Shown piece by piece: positions 1 to 27,105 of a stretch of DNA of 64,000 nucleotides. The notes beneath the pieces were generated by a model that saw only the letters and a list, made by a program, of their open reading frames with translations, had not been told where the DNA came from and did not search any database. Position 1 is the first letter of the stretch, and each line of letters begins with the position of its first letter. A program made the translations under genes and the position numbers. The stretch comes from Nematopogon swammerdamellus. Taxonomy: Eukaryota; Arthropoda; Insecta; Lepidoptera; Adelidae. The stretch is from the NCBI GenBank assembly GCA_946902875.1, contig OX336355.1:18509347-18573346 (forward strand), read 5' to 3'.

Positions 1-478
1 GGCGGTGCTAAACCAAATGTAGACGTCAGCGACATCAGCTTTGCGAGGCCTCTTTCATTTCCCAGTCAGAAAGAAAACGATGAATAGAATGAGACTGATG
101 TATGAGTATATGAGTTTTATTGCTAATCAAATGTTGACAACAATTACACGAACAATCACAAATTAAAATAAATAACCCAACAAGCAATAGCCCAAAGTGT
201 GCGGTCATACTTTGATGAGAATTTTTGGGATCGCGCGATCCCAAAGGGAGTCAGCTAGGGTAAAGTAAATTTTGCGAGGCTCCTTCAAGCGAGGCCGTTG
301 GCGGTCGCCGACGTCGCCGACGCCTAGCGCCGTGAAAATAGCATGAAGTATTGACCTGTGGGCTTGCCAAATGTTTAAATATGTTTACCACCCTGTCTTC
401 CAAAATGTACGAAAATTTGGTGTGACATTTTCCTGTATCCGTGCGGATACCAGGAAAGGCGGGGGGAATAAGAGATGT
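1..478. other. Ino80 intron sequence, no gene seen
   Basis: AT-rich, with a CG-rich patch near 295-335 (GTCGCCGACGTCGCCGACGC). No exon or complete repeat recognised. Confidence 0.5.
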
Positions 479-958
479 GTACCGTGTGGGGTCGGTACTT
501 AAAAAGAATAGCCCCACTGCATCTCTCCCCGTCGCATGTCGTAAAAGTCGACTAAGGGATAAGAAAATTCGTCAGCCTCGGTAGCTCAGTGGCGCGGTTG
601 CTTAGTCAACTGTTATTAAGCAACGCTGAGCGCGGTCAGTGATTGGATGGGTGACCGCTCGACCGTTGGAGGCTGACCGTGGTTCGGATTCCACGTTAAA
701 CTGTAGGTCCCTTCCCTTCTTACCTTACTAGGAGGTAGGGTTTATCCCGGCCGGGTTGGTACCACCGCACTGAACGAAACGTCGGTCGAAACGGCTATGT
801 AAATAGTTCGTGTTTTCCGTCCAGTTTAGTGTAGCCGACATGAAATGAAGGGAAGCACTGACATGGCACCTAGTTCACCCTGTGTTATGGGCTGACATCA
901 CGGATGTTGTAGGTGATGTAGCCAACCGTGTCAGGTTCCATAAAAAAAAAAAAAAAAA
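479..958 (+). mobile_element. SINE-A copy 1 with upstream leader, poly(A) tail
   Basis: Starts with the shared ~90-bp leader, then a chimeric head with tRNA-like A box GGTAGCTCAGTGG, a 5S-rRNA-like block (about 615-659) and a B box GGTTCGGATTCC, then the body beginning TAGGTCCCTTCCCTTCTTAC and ending GTTCCAT plus about 18 A. It lies in the Ino80 intron before the first visible exon. Confidence 0.85.
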
Positions 959-1053
959 AATGGTATCCGCGCGGACACCAGGGAAGACTTCAGGTTAAAA
1001 CTAGTCAGTCCTACTTACCGGTTTGTTGACTGATGACAGTTTAACATAGCCAT

Positions 1054-1375
1054 ATGAAGCCCCTTTCCACCCTCGCACCACGCGCACTGGGCAGGGATTG
1101 CATCCATACACGCTGGACTTACTGCGGATGCGTACCAATCGATTCTGCAGATCTTTCCTCTACAGAACCGGTAAACTCTGGAACGCTCTCCCTGCCGATA
1201 TATTTCCTCCCAAGTACAGTCTCGGGTCCTTCAAGAGGGGCGTGGATGTCAGTGGGCACCTGTCAGGCCGGCATGGCATTCTCAACCCCCGCATGCGACC
1301 GAATGTCCATGGGCGTCGTTAGACACCTTATGGGTGAATCGGCGCCATATGTTGCGCTGTCAATAAAAAAAAAAT
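1054..1375 (+). mobile_element. LINE 3' end (CR1/Jockey-type RT C-terminus), copy 1
   Basis: Reads HPYTLDLLRMRTNRFCRSFL, YRTGKLWNALPADIFPPKYS and LGSFKRGV in shifted frames. The RTGKLWNALP..F....LGSFKR pattern is the C-terminal end of CR1/Jockey-group LINE reverse transcriptases. Ends in poly(A). Paralogous ends lie near 13.2 and 25.1 kb. Confidence 0.7.
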
Positions 1376-1443
1376 TAAAATCATTTCTTTTTCTTCTTGC
1401 CATTGAGTTTCTGGTATACCATATATGCGCCAACCGTTTGCAG

Positions 1444-18420
<16,977 letters not shown>

Positions 18421-18476
18421 AGCACGGAACACTGGACTATTTGGATCTGATCTAAGTTATGCCTAAGTTAGATAAA

Positions 18477-18482
18477 AATAAA
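18477..18482 (+). promoter_or_regulatory. Ino80 poly(A) signal AATAAA
   Basis: Canonical AATAAA 56 bases after the proposed stop, followed by a GT-rich run (TAATGTTTTCAGGTTTTG). Supports the end of the transcript here. Confidence 0.6.
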
Positions 18483-19050
18483 TTACACTAATGTTTTCAG
18501 GTTTTGAGAAAAGATGGGTGTTGACCTTTTGAGAGTTAAAAGCTTTAAGTTAAAAACATGTTTATTTGAGGCGGGGGCGCACCTGAATTTGCAAGGTAAC
18601 GTGCGTCCGTCACTAAGTCTCGACATCAACTGAAAATTTGTTAATTTTTTGCTCTATGCCGGCGAAAAAGTGATTCAGATCGAGAAGGTCATATCTTCGC
18701 CTTTATTTAGAAGTATAAATTGAGCCTTATCCCCATATTCAAAGAGCGTGTATTTTATTGCCGAAAGTCGGCTGCGCCGCCGGGTCACAATGTGGTCCGC
18801 CGGCGCTTGAGTAGTTAATTGGTCTGTATTGTCTGTACTAGTTCGTATCTGATGAGTATGTTTCTTTACCTGCACATTGGTATATAATTTGTATAGGGAA
18901 ATAGTCAATTTTATGTTATAAAAATTCTGAAAAAATTTGACTTGTCTTTCAGAATATCAGATGAGGATATTATTATAACCTACTTAGGCCGGATCTTGTA
19001 CTAATATATGATGTTGCTTGGATGCAGTGTCTAAATTTTAAATTCACATT
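18483..19050. other. Ino80 3' flank, no gene seen
   Basis: AT-rich unique-looking sequence with a GGCGGGGGCGCACC patch near 18570. No ORF with recognisable content. Confidence 0.5.
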
Positions 19051-19565
19051 TGGACGTAGTTATGCAAAAGAGATTCAACCCACAAAAACACCAAAAAAAA
19101 GATATGCAGGGTTTTATGAGATCTTTCCTCAGAAAGCCACCTATGTCTGTGTACATTTGAAAGTTAACTTGTAATGTAGTACGTACTAATCTCTTTTTGA
19201 AATTAAATTCCCAGGGTCTCTTATGCAATTATCTTTTATGCAATGTAAAATTTTTATCTTATGGTAACTAATCCTCATAACAAACAAGATCCAAGCAGGA
19301 TGGGTCTCGTTTGCAATTTTGTCGATAGTAAAATGGTATTCAATATATTTTTGCAAATAATGTTCAACTGCCTGGATTCATTTTGCTAGTTCGTTCTTGG
19401 TTGGTTTTTAATTTGGTAACTTTGTTACTGTGCATTTTGAGAGAAAGGCTGAAGGCGCTGGATCTTTTTACCAAAAAATGAAGCGGTGGATTTAGTGGAG
19501 TTTGGTATATTTAACTCAATTTCGGACTTGTTGTGGGTTGGATCTCTTTTGCATAACTACGTCCA
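19051..19565. mobile_element. MITE with ~34-bp terminal inverted repeats
   Basis: TGGACGTAGTTATGCAAAAG begins the left end and its complement CTTTTGCATAACTACGTCCA closes the right; homology continues into AGAT(T/C)CAACCCACAA. About 515 bp, noncoding. No clear target duplication. Confidence 0.8.
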
Positions 19566-19577
19566 TTGTAAGAAGAA

Positions 19578-19870
19578 GATATGCTTTTTTATGTAAACCA
19601 ACATGGGTGGCTGTGCGAAGGGACCAATTGGTGTAGTCGACAGAGCCAAAATCACCTCCTCGCGAAACGACCCACAGTTAGGTGCCATGACAGCATATTT
19701 GCGGACTATTGCTAGGCTGTCTGGCCTGTTAATACGACGTTTGAAGACACCCAGGTTAAATAATTCGGGAAACACACTCGCCGGAAGACAGTTCCACACC
19801 CTAGCGGTGAGACAAAGAAACGATTTAGAGAACCGATGGGTTCCAGTGTTTGCCAATGAGGTAAAATTTA
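19578..19870 (-). pseudogene. LINE RT C-terminus, second family copy
   Basis: Minus strand: GTHRFSKSFLCLTARVWNCL, PASVFPELFNLGVFKRRINR and MLVYIKK at the tail beside poly(T). A close relative of the 17.5-kb copy. Confidence 0.75.
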
Positions 19871-19997
19871 TTGTATAGATGTAACTCAATGCGCTGTAAA
19901 TAGCTTAAATTTCTGTAAATTATTATTTGTATGTGGTGGTGTTTGAAGGGTGTTCTGTAATTCGAACTAAACATTGAAACTGTCATCTTGACGTGAT

Positions 19998-20520
19998 TCT
20001 TTATACTTGGGTGAAATGTATTTACTTTGATACATTTCGGGAACCGTGTGCAGTCGGAACTTAAAGAGGATAGCCCCACTGCATCTCTCCCCGTGCATGT
20101 CGTAAAAGGTGACTAAGTGATAAAAGGACAAGAAGCCGTGCTAAAGGGCGACAGGTCTTTATACTTGGGTGAAATGTATTTACTTTGATACATTTCGGGA
20201 ACCGTGTGCAGTCGGAACTTAAAGAGGATAGCCCCACTGCATCTCTCCCCGTGCATGTCGTAAAAGGTGACTAAGTGATAAAAGGACAAGAAGCCGTGCT
20301 AAAGGGCGACAGGATAGCCACCTCCCACCTAGGCACGGTCCTTCCACCGAGTCATGCAGCAGGTGGGTCTTCGTGCCCTACTGGCTGCTCGGCTATCGTG
20401 TCCGAATACTTTGCTAAACGTGGTGGTCGGTGTTGTGCTGTAATTTTTACAAGTTTCCTCGCAGCACAACAACGATTACTCTGCTCACCCTGATTGCCGG
20501 GATATAGCGTGTGGTATGTA
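19998..20520 (+). mobile_element. Rep-C copy preceded by an exact 158-bp tandem duplication
   Basis: TCTTTATACTTGGGTGAAAT begins two consecutive identical ~158-bp segments that include the Rep-C leader. Rep-C then continues through GCCGTGCTAAAGGGCGACAG to GTGTGGTATGTATGTGTAC. Confidence 0.75.
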
Positions 20521-20529
20521 TGTGTACAT

Positions 20530-21640
20530 AATTTTCGGGAATGTTAAAAGAATAGTATTACAATTCTCCTCAGGGTGAAATTGGCCGTACCTACGACACC
20601 AAAGTCAAACTCACTCAACAAATCCGGTTATAATATAGAAAATCAAGCTGTATAACGTTCAGTTTCAATGCAGAATCACTCAGATGAGAATACTACCACC
20701 ATAGATAGAACAACGTGTACTGTACGCACAGTGTGTTATTAATTTTAATTTTGCTTGAACCAGTCAAAAAAAAAATGGTTTAGAAGTATTTATTGTTTAT
20801 TTATTAATAGCAATCATAAATTAAAATAAAACATCTGTACCGTCGTCTTGGGTAAGCACAGAATGCCCTGTTGGGTATTAATCAAATCTAAATATTTATT
20901 GCATAAAAAAAAAAAAATCATCAAATAAAATTATTCCTGATTGTACATCAGGATAAATATGATCACAAAAGGCGAGGTTAATGCCACGAGGCATTGTATA
21001 CATAGCGCAAGCCCATACAGGCGAATAATGCTAATGAAAGAAACATGTATTATAGATCAAATTTTACATACAGTGTTATTTGGAGAGATGAATTCAACTG
21101 GGTTAAGGCGAGAATAAGGGTCAAAAGGTGAACTTTAAACGAAATTATTGAGCTATTAGGTAAAGATAAAAAATCTGTAAAAAATATATGTTATGTATTG
21201 ATCTTTAATTGACAAACATAGCGAAAAAAATTCTAATTTACTACTTTGAAAAGGTGTTAAATAAATCTCCAAAAAATAACGAAAAGTACGAAAATTGTAC
21301 ATTCAAGTTAAATTATCTTGAGAAACATCAATTGTTTCAATACAAGACCCTCATAGACATATAGATAATATTTTTCCCTACAATCGTAGCGAAAAAAAAA
21401 TAGTTTTTCATCTTTCCAGCACGTGAAATTTAATAAATAGTGTGATTTTCGCGCAAACGTTCATCGTCGGCGCGACGTATCAGCCACCGCACGAGTAGAA
21501 CGAATCTCGCACCTATTACATCTGCATACGGTTCGTGTTTCAATCATCAGTGCTCGGGTAGCACGGCTTGAGTCCTATTTCCCCCGTAAGGTGCCTTCGG
21601 AAAGTTAAAATTCGTCCTGAGGCCTGACCTTTATTTTTTT
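20530..21640. other. AT-rich intergenic stretch, no gene seen
   Basis: No coding region recognised. Holds a dispersed-repeat piece near 20930-21010 (AAAGGCGAGGTTAATGCCAC) that recurs around 26.99 and, inverted, 40.05 kb. Confidence 0.5.
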
Positions 21641-21681
21641 TTTATGATCCGCAAAATTTAAATAAATTACATATTAGTATA

Positions 21682-22125
21682 TATGACCAGTGTGTCCTCC
21701 CGGTTATGACGGACGGGTGTGAAACGTGGAATCTGACAGTCGCTGTTGTCCAAAGGTTGAAAGTTGCCCAGCGAGCAATGGAGCGAACCATGCTGGGAAT
21801 ATCGCTACGTGATATTGTGCGTAACGAGGCAATTCGCCGTCGCACCAAAGTGTCGATATTGGACAAGTCGATACTATCCATAGAGAAATAATACTATCAT
21901 ATTGGTTCTCTCTTACGTTTTGTTTATAGGCTATAAAATCCAGACGTTGTCGATATTGGACAGGGTGGCTAAGCTCAAGTGGCAGCGGGCTGGGCACATT
22001 AGCCGAAGTGACGACGACCGTTGGAGTAACCGTGTCCTACACTGGCGGCCGTGGACAGAAACACGGAGTATGGGAATTCCCACCCGCCAGATGGGACGTG
22101 TAAGCGTCCAGCTTACACGCTGACT
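21682..22125 (+). pseudogene. RTE-type LINE RT C-terminus with internal insertion
   Basis: Reads VLPVMTDGCETWNLTVAVVQ, RLKVAQRAMERTMLGISLRD, IVRNEAIRRRTKVS, then after an 82-base interruption VAKLKWQRAGHISRSDDDRW and SNRVLHWRPWTETRS. LP.M..G.ETW and QRAMER.MLG.SLRD..RNE.IR.RTKV are RTE-clade hallmarks. The interruption is flanked by 15-bp direct repeats. The tail decays into a SNRVLHWRP..-like end and (ACTG)n. Confidence 0.9.
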
Positions 22126-22263
22126 GACTGACGGACTGACTGTAATATTTTTAAGACACCGCGGACTAGCAGACCTGACTCAGTACGTGATACAGAAGCC
22201 AAATCTGTTATTAGTTGAATACAATTTTTTTTTAATGAAATATCCCATGTTATCCCGTACATA

Positions 22264-22721
22264 CAGGGTGTAAAACCGGCGAGTACATTAAATTTAGGAA
22301 ATGATTATTGAGATGAATAGTAACAAAAAAGTCAAATAACTTTTTTCTGAATTCCCTTTAAATAAAAAGTTACAATTTTCATACAAACTAATTTATTATT
22401 TCAGTGTAAAAATGATCTAATGACAACAGGGCAGCCGCGGCGCGGAGGGGGGAAGAGCGGGTGAGACGTGAGCGCCTCGGACGGAGGTGTTGGCGGGAGG
22501 GGCGGGGGTTAGCTTTGTGAGCGGAGGACTGGAGGTCGGCAGACGGAGGGTGCTGAGCGGCAACAACGCGTTAAATTACACTAGCCGAAAAAATACATTT
22601 CAAAAATTCATATCTCGAAAACTAGACACTTTAGAGTAAACTTTATTTGCTTTTTGTGTCTAGGAAAAACACGAGGATTGCGCTGGCGAAATTAATGTAC
22701 TCGCCGTTTTAACACCCTGTA
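22264..22721. mobile_element. Mariner-like MITE with TA target duplication
   Basis: Ends TACAGGGTGTAAAACCGGCG and complement CGCCGTTTTAACACCCTGTA, with TA on both outer edges; homology extends through AGTACATTAA. The centre has an unusually G-rich block (about 22430-22560). No ORF. Confidence 0.85.
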
Positions 22722-22729
22722 TTAGCACG

Positions 22730-23060
22730 TCTTTAGATATGCGCGACGTTGCCAATTAGCGACGGGTTACAGATAGAATGGGGTCACCGACATTGGTAAG
22801 TAGGTCACTGGGTTAGTAGCGACGCGTCTCGCGCGCGCGGCAGCGCCCGTACGAAGTCTAGGAATATGTTGTTGTCTCGTTGTTGCTGTTGAATTACAGT
22901 ATTTTTTATATGTAGAGATAATCTCTGGCTAAGCTTCGTTTATGCATTTGGCAAGTAAGTGCTTATTGTACAAATGTGTAATTATTTTGTTTTCCGTTAT
23001 TTTCGGATTTTAGTTTTGTCAAAGTATGAAGGCACCTATAGAGCTACACACTCTACTAGA
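22730..23060. other. Intergenic, no gene seen
   Basis: Mixed composition with a CGCGCGCGCGG patch near 22830. Nothing recognised. Confidence 0.4.
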
Positions 23061-23375
23061 CTAGAACGATAAAAAAGGGATGGAACCCGAACCCTATCCT
23101 CGCCAGCGTAACACGATATAAGTAAAACCATACTTGTTTCATTGGACGGTCGCGCGCTGGCCCGTCAGTCTGTCATCGGCCGCGTTCGTAAAAACCTGTT
23201 TAAAATGCCCGCATGCTCTGTGTTTACGTGTAAAAACACTACAGCCAAGTTTAGTGTGCACAATAGTGGAATATCTTATCATCGGTAAGTACACTCCGCT
23301 CCCCGCAACTCGGCGACGCTACTTCTCATACAAGCATTTCACAGTCCGGCGTCCATACCTTTTTTATCGTTCTAG
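23061..23375 (+). mobile_element. 315-bp inverted-repeat element carrying a THAP exon (P-superfamily-like candidate)
   Basis: Left end CTAGAACGATAAAAAAGG(G)ATGG and right end read as complement CTAGAACGATAAAAAAGG(T)ATGG match at 22 of 23 positions. The flanking 8-mers are CTACTAGA and CTGCTAGA (7 of 8), suggesting an 8-bp target duplication as made by P and hAT elements. An ATG-initiated THAP-type exon with a perfect donor lies inside, 91 bases before the right end. P-superfamily transposases begin with a THAP domain, so an internally deleted P-like element fits best. Family assignment is inference. Confidence 0.6.
23205..23284 (+). CDS. Orphan first exon encoding the start of a THAP zinc finger
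   Basis: Reads MPACSVFTCKNTTAKFSVHN then SGISYHR and runs into the consensus donor CG|GTAAGT in phase 2. THAP domains (C2CH zinc fingers in P transposases and THAP proteins) typically begin M-P-x-C-x(4)-C-x-N and reach (F/Y)HRFP near residue 27; the CSVFTCKN and ISYHR elements sit where expected. The rest of the finger (W, AVPTIF-like motif, C..H) should be in a second exon, which I cannot find before the element's right end. Probably a remnant, though a first exon spliced to distant sequence cannot be excluded. Confidence 0.55.
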
Positions 23376-23788
23376 CTGCTAGACTAGGCACACGCCATTG
23401 TATTATAGCTATGTATAGTTTGGCTGCATAGATAATATAATACTGGGTGTCTAGTAAAAAAGTAGGTTAAAAGTAAACTGAAGGACAATTATTTTATTTG
23501 CTTAAGTATTTTAAAATCGTTAGGCGGCTTACAATTTATTGTAATCTCCGAAAATGTTAATGTTATATTTTACAAATAATATCACAGTTCTTTTTAATTT
23601 ATGTAATAAATTCGAATAAATCAAATAGAGAATTTGAACAGAATGGTTTTATTTTTATTTTCCCTATTACCAATACATTAGAACCTCCATTATCCGAGTT
23701 ATTGTGGACCAGGCTTACCAAGGATACTGAAAAGCTCGGATTAATGCGGACTTTATTGAACTATAGTCAGATAAAGTCACATTTTTCA
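23376..23788. other. Intergenic, no gene seen
   Basis: AT-rich; contains GAACCTCCATTATCCGAGTT near 23695, possibly a transposon scrap. No exon for the upstream THAP fragment found. Confidence 0.4.
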
Positions 23789-24115
23789 CGTACCGTGTGG
23801 GGTCGATACTCTAAAAGAATAGCCCCACTGCATCTCTCCCCGTGTATGTCGTAAAAGGCGGATAAGGGATATGACTCCCTTCTTATATTACTAGGTGGTA
23901 GAGTTTAACCCGCCCGGGTTGGTACCACTGCACTGAACGAAAGGTCGGTCGAAACGGCTATGTAAATAATTTGTGTTTTCCGTCCAGTTCAGTGTAGCCA
24001 GCACGACTGAAGGGAAGCACTGATGTGGCACCAAGTTCACCCGCCCGGTGTTATGGGCTGACATCACGGATGTTGTAGGTGATGTAGCCAACCGTGTCAG
24101 TTTCCATAAAAAAAA
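23789..24115 (+). mobile_element. Leader fused to SINE-A body without head, copy 2
   Basis: Same leader/body junction (GGATAAGGGATATGACTCCC) as at 12.77 kb, body through GTCAGTTTCCAT and poly(A). ORFs on either strand are shadows of the element. Confidence 0.8.
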
Positions 24116-24369
24116 CCTGCTATTCACATAAACACAGGTGGTGAACACAGCCGGGTCCATTGCAAGTAGGAGAAGATTTCAATCGAGCATAATACCAGCT
24201 AGTGGCCAGTAATTCAATTATAGTAGCAGCATATTCTGTGGCAGTAGTATGTAGGTAGCAGTAATTAAGAAACTTGTAAAAAATACCTTGCGAAGTTTTT
24301 GCCAAATTCGAGAGTTGTAAAACTACATTACCTTATGAATGTTAAAGCAAAGCAAAGTATTTTTAATAA

Positions 24370-24785
24370 TTTTTTTTATATATAGGCACTGACACGGTTG
24401 GCTACATCACCAACAACATCCGTGATGTCAGCCCATAACACCGGGTGAACTAGGTGCCATGTCAGTGCTTCCCTTAATTTCAAGTCGGCCACACTGAACT
24501 GTACGGAAAACACGAACTTTTATATAGCCGTTTCGGCCGACGACATTTCATTCAGTGCGGTAAGTTACTCTATGAGTGCGGTGGTATCAACCCGGGCGGG
24601 ATAAACCCTACCACCTGGTAAGGTAAGAAGGGAAGGGACCTACAGTTTAACGTGGAATCCGAACCACGGTCAGCCTCCATATCGGTCGAGCGGCCACCCA
24701 TCCAAATACTGACCGCGCTCAGGGTTGCTTAACAACTTAACAACAGTCGACCGACCGCACCACTGAGCTACCGAGGTTGACTACC
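24370..24785 (-). mobile_element. SINE-A full copy, inverted
   Basis: Reverse complement begins TCAACCTCGGTAGCTCAGTG, then GTTGTTAAGCAACCCTGAGC and GCGGTCAGTATTTGGATGGG (5S-like), GGTTCGGATTCCACG, body and A-rich tail. A short internal duplication sits at the TCAGTGCGGTAAGTTACTCT position. Confidence 0.82.
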
Positions 24786-25029
24786 ATGTCTCCGGATAAT
24801 CATTTCGTATAATTTTTTTTCATACATACGAGCAATGTGTGCGGCAAAAGGCGAGGTAACATTTTAGCCACGCATAACTGTCTCACGGCAGAGTGACAAC
24901 AATTTTAATTTGACAGTAATGCGAGACTAACGTGCGCCATTTTACACAGGGGTGGGCTGCCGTGGCGCTTCTTGTAACACCATAAGATTAGTTTTTATAT
25001 TTTTGAAAATTATTGCAGTGCATTCAATG

Positions 25030-25350
25030 TGCCGTAATTACTTGAGAACAACGCGCACTGGGCAGGGATTGCATCCCTATACGCTGGAATTACCGCGGAT
25101 GCGTAATAAATAATCGGTTCTGCAGGTCCTTCCTCCACAGAACCGGTAAACTCTGGAACGCTCTCCCTGCCCACATATTTCCCCCCAAGTATAGTCTCGG
25201 ATCCTTCAAGAGGGGCGTGAATGGGCACCTGTCAGGCCGGCATGGCATTCGCAGCCCCCGCATGCGATCGAATGTCCATGGGCGCCGCTAGACAACTTAT
25301 GGGTGACTCGGCGCCACCACATGTCGCGCTTACTATAAAAAAAAAGGAAA
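25030..25350 (+). mobile_element. LINE 3' end (CR1/Jockey-type), copy 3
   Basis: AACGCGCACTGGGCAGGGAT, then ACCGGTAAACTCTGGAACGC and TTCAAGAGGGGCGTGAATGG, ending with ATAAAAAAAA. Encodes RTGKLWNALPAHIFPPKYSL before a frame change. Confidence 0.7.
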
Positions 25351-25539
25351 AAAAATTGTACAACTCTATAATTTATTCAGATAATTCCAATTGCAAAAGT
25401 CGAATTTCTGCGCAAACCCTTCTTGTATCGCTGGATAAATTTTGCTTGAATGAACACGCAAGCGTTTGTTAAGATGTTTTTGTTAATGTCTCAAGTTACC
25501 CTTATGTGGTGCTATACAACTTATAATAAAAATTATTTA

Positions 25540-25930
25540 AAAAAATATAAAAACCGCCTTCAAAAATGTATGAAATAAAAAAAAATCGAACCCTAGAGTT
25601 GAAGGCGGTGCTAAAGATGGCTACACAAATCACAAAAGATATCATCCACTCATGTTTTCTTTCATGCATCATTTTTCTTGCTTTAACATCGCCTTCAACT
25701 CTAGGTATTTTTTTAAATAGTTTTTTATTTCATCGTTCGGCCTTCGGCCTCGCGATTCCGCCTCGCTTTCCAATCCGATCTTGACCAAATTGAAATGGGA
25801 CCACACGGGAAGCACCAGCTTTCAAATAAAAAAAGAATCATCAAAGTTCATCCAGTCGAAAGTTTCGAGGTGACAAACATAAACAAAATACAGTCGAATT
25901 GAGAACCTCCTCCTTTTTTGAAGTCGGTTA
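25540..25930. mobile_element. Nonautonomous element ending CTCCTTTTTTGAAGTCGGTT
   Basis: Contains an inverted pair CCCTAGAGTTGAAGGCGGTG / CATCGCCTTCAACTCTAGGT (about 25590-25705), and ends GAATTGAGAACCTCCTCC followed by TTTTTTGAAGTCGGTTAAAA. A second copy of this end lies near 30.78-30.83 kb. It resembles widespread lepidopteran nonautonomous elements; class uncertain. Confidence 0.55.
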
Positions 25931-26109
25931 AAAAGAAGATCAAACACAGCTCATATCAAGACTCTTCGCGAAACCACGCTCAGACAGGCGCCATGCCAGC
26001 TACGAGGCAGACAAAAAGGTTACATACATACATACATAACTCACGCTTTTGTATCCCGACAATCAGGGTAAGCAGAGTAATCGGTGTTGTGCTATAAGTT
26101 CATACATAC

Positions 26110-26520
26110 ATACACATACATAACGTCACGCCTGCCTGCCTCCCAGTGGGGCAGCCAAAGACAACAGACCCAACCCACGCAAAAAACCCAACCTCCAAGC
26201 GCCACGATCCTGACACACTTTTGCCGCCTCTTCCACTCTCATAATGTTCTTCATATATGCTCGTCGGTTACGGGTCCTACGCACCTGACCCTTTTCGAGC
26301 ACATGCCCGATCTGGTCCAGGTACGTGCGTCTAGGGTGACCCTTCCCGACTCTTCCACTAACATTCGCTCCATAGATTTCTTTCATTAGTTTCCTATCAT
26401 CCATTCTACAGACACACATACTCCTCCTATTCCACACATACTCCTCTCAACGCGCGCATTTCAACATCATATATCCTGCTCTCATGCTTCGCCTGCCATA
26501 CCCAACTTTCACTCCCATAA
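26110..26520 (-). pseudogene. Non-LTR retrotransposon RT C-terminal relic
   Basis: Minus strand: CRMDDRKLMKEIYGANVSGR, VGKGHPRRTYLDQIGHVLEK and GQVRRTRNRRAYMKNIMRVE, with EESWVWQAKH-like coding just upstream in another frame. GRVG.G.PRRTY.DQI..VL.KGQV is common at the end of RT ORFs in moth genomes. Frameshifted and truncated. Confidence 0.75.
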
Positions 26521-26524
26521 GTAC

Positions 26525-26745
26525 TCTGGTAAATTAAAGCACAACACCGACCACCACGTTTAGCACAGTATACGGACAAGATAACTATCAAGCAGCAAGT
26601 GAGGCGCGAAGACCCACCTGCTGCTTGACAAGGTGGAAGGACCGCGCCAAGGTGAGAGGTGGCTAGCCTTTCGCCCTTTAGCGCGACATCTTGTCCTTAT
26701 CCCTTAGTCGCCTTTTACGACATGCACGGGGAGATATGCAGAAAG
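26525..26745 (-). mobile_element. Rep-C fragment, inverted
   Basis: GTAAATTAAAGCACAACACC, CAAGCAGCAAGTGAGGCGCG and CGCCTTTTACGACATGCACG are the inverted middle and leader of Rep-C; another scrap lies near 26040-26105. Confidence 0.65.
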
Positions 26746-26934
26746 GTTATACAAAAAGGTTAATAGGTAGATTTCACGAAAACTTTTCACGGAAACAACT
26801 ACGTGTGATGTGACTTGAAAACTGTTTTAAAAACACATTGAACCGAATACAAACAAACCCTAAAAAGTATTAAATAATATTTTGATCTTGAGCAGAAGGC
26901 GGTACAAAATCACAAAAGGTACTTTTGTACTGCC

Positions 26935-27090
26935 TTCTAATGAAATGAAATGAAAATATACTTTATTGTACACCGTATAAAAAGGTTACAAAAGGCGAGT
27001 TTAATGCCTTGCGGCATTCTTTACGAACTAACCTTTGGGATGTGGAACAGACGTAGGGGCGGACAATGCAGTACTAAACAGGGAACAGTT
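26935..27090 (-). repeat. Dispersed repeat (TTTATTGTACACC family)
   Basis: ATGAAAATATACTTTATTGT then ACACCGTATAAAAAGG and GGCGAGTTTAATGCCTTGCG. Related pieces occur near 20.95 kb and, inverted, 40.0 kb. Probably a retroposon 3' end. Confidence 0.5.
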
Positions 27091-27105
27091 GTATGAAATA
27101 CTAGC

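Noticed and set aside
573..700. A genuine 5S rRNA or tRNA gene
   Set aside because: Only part of 5S is present, placed within tRNA-like boxes, repeated in many SINE copies with a common body.
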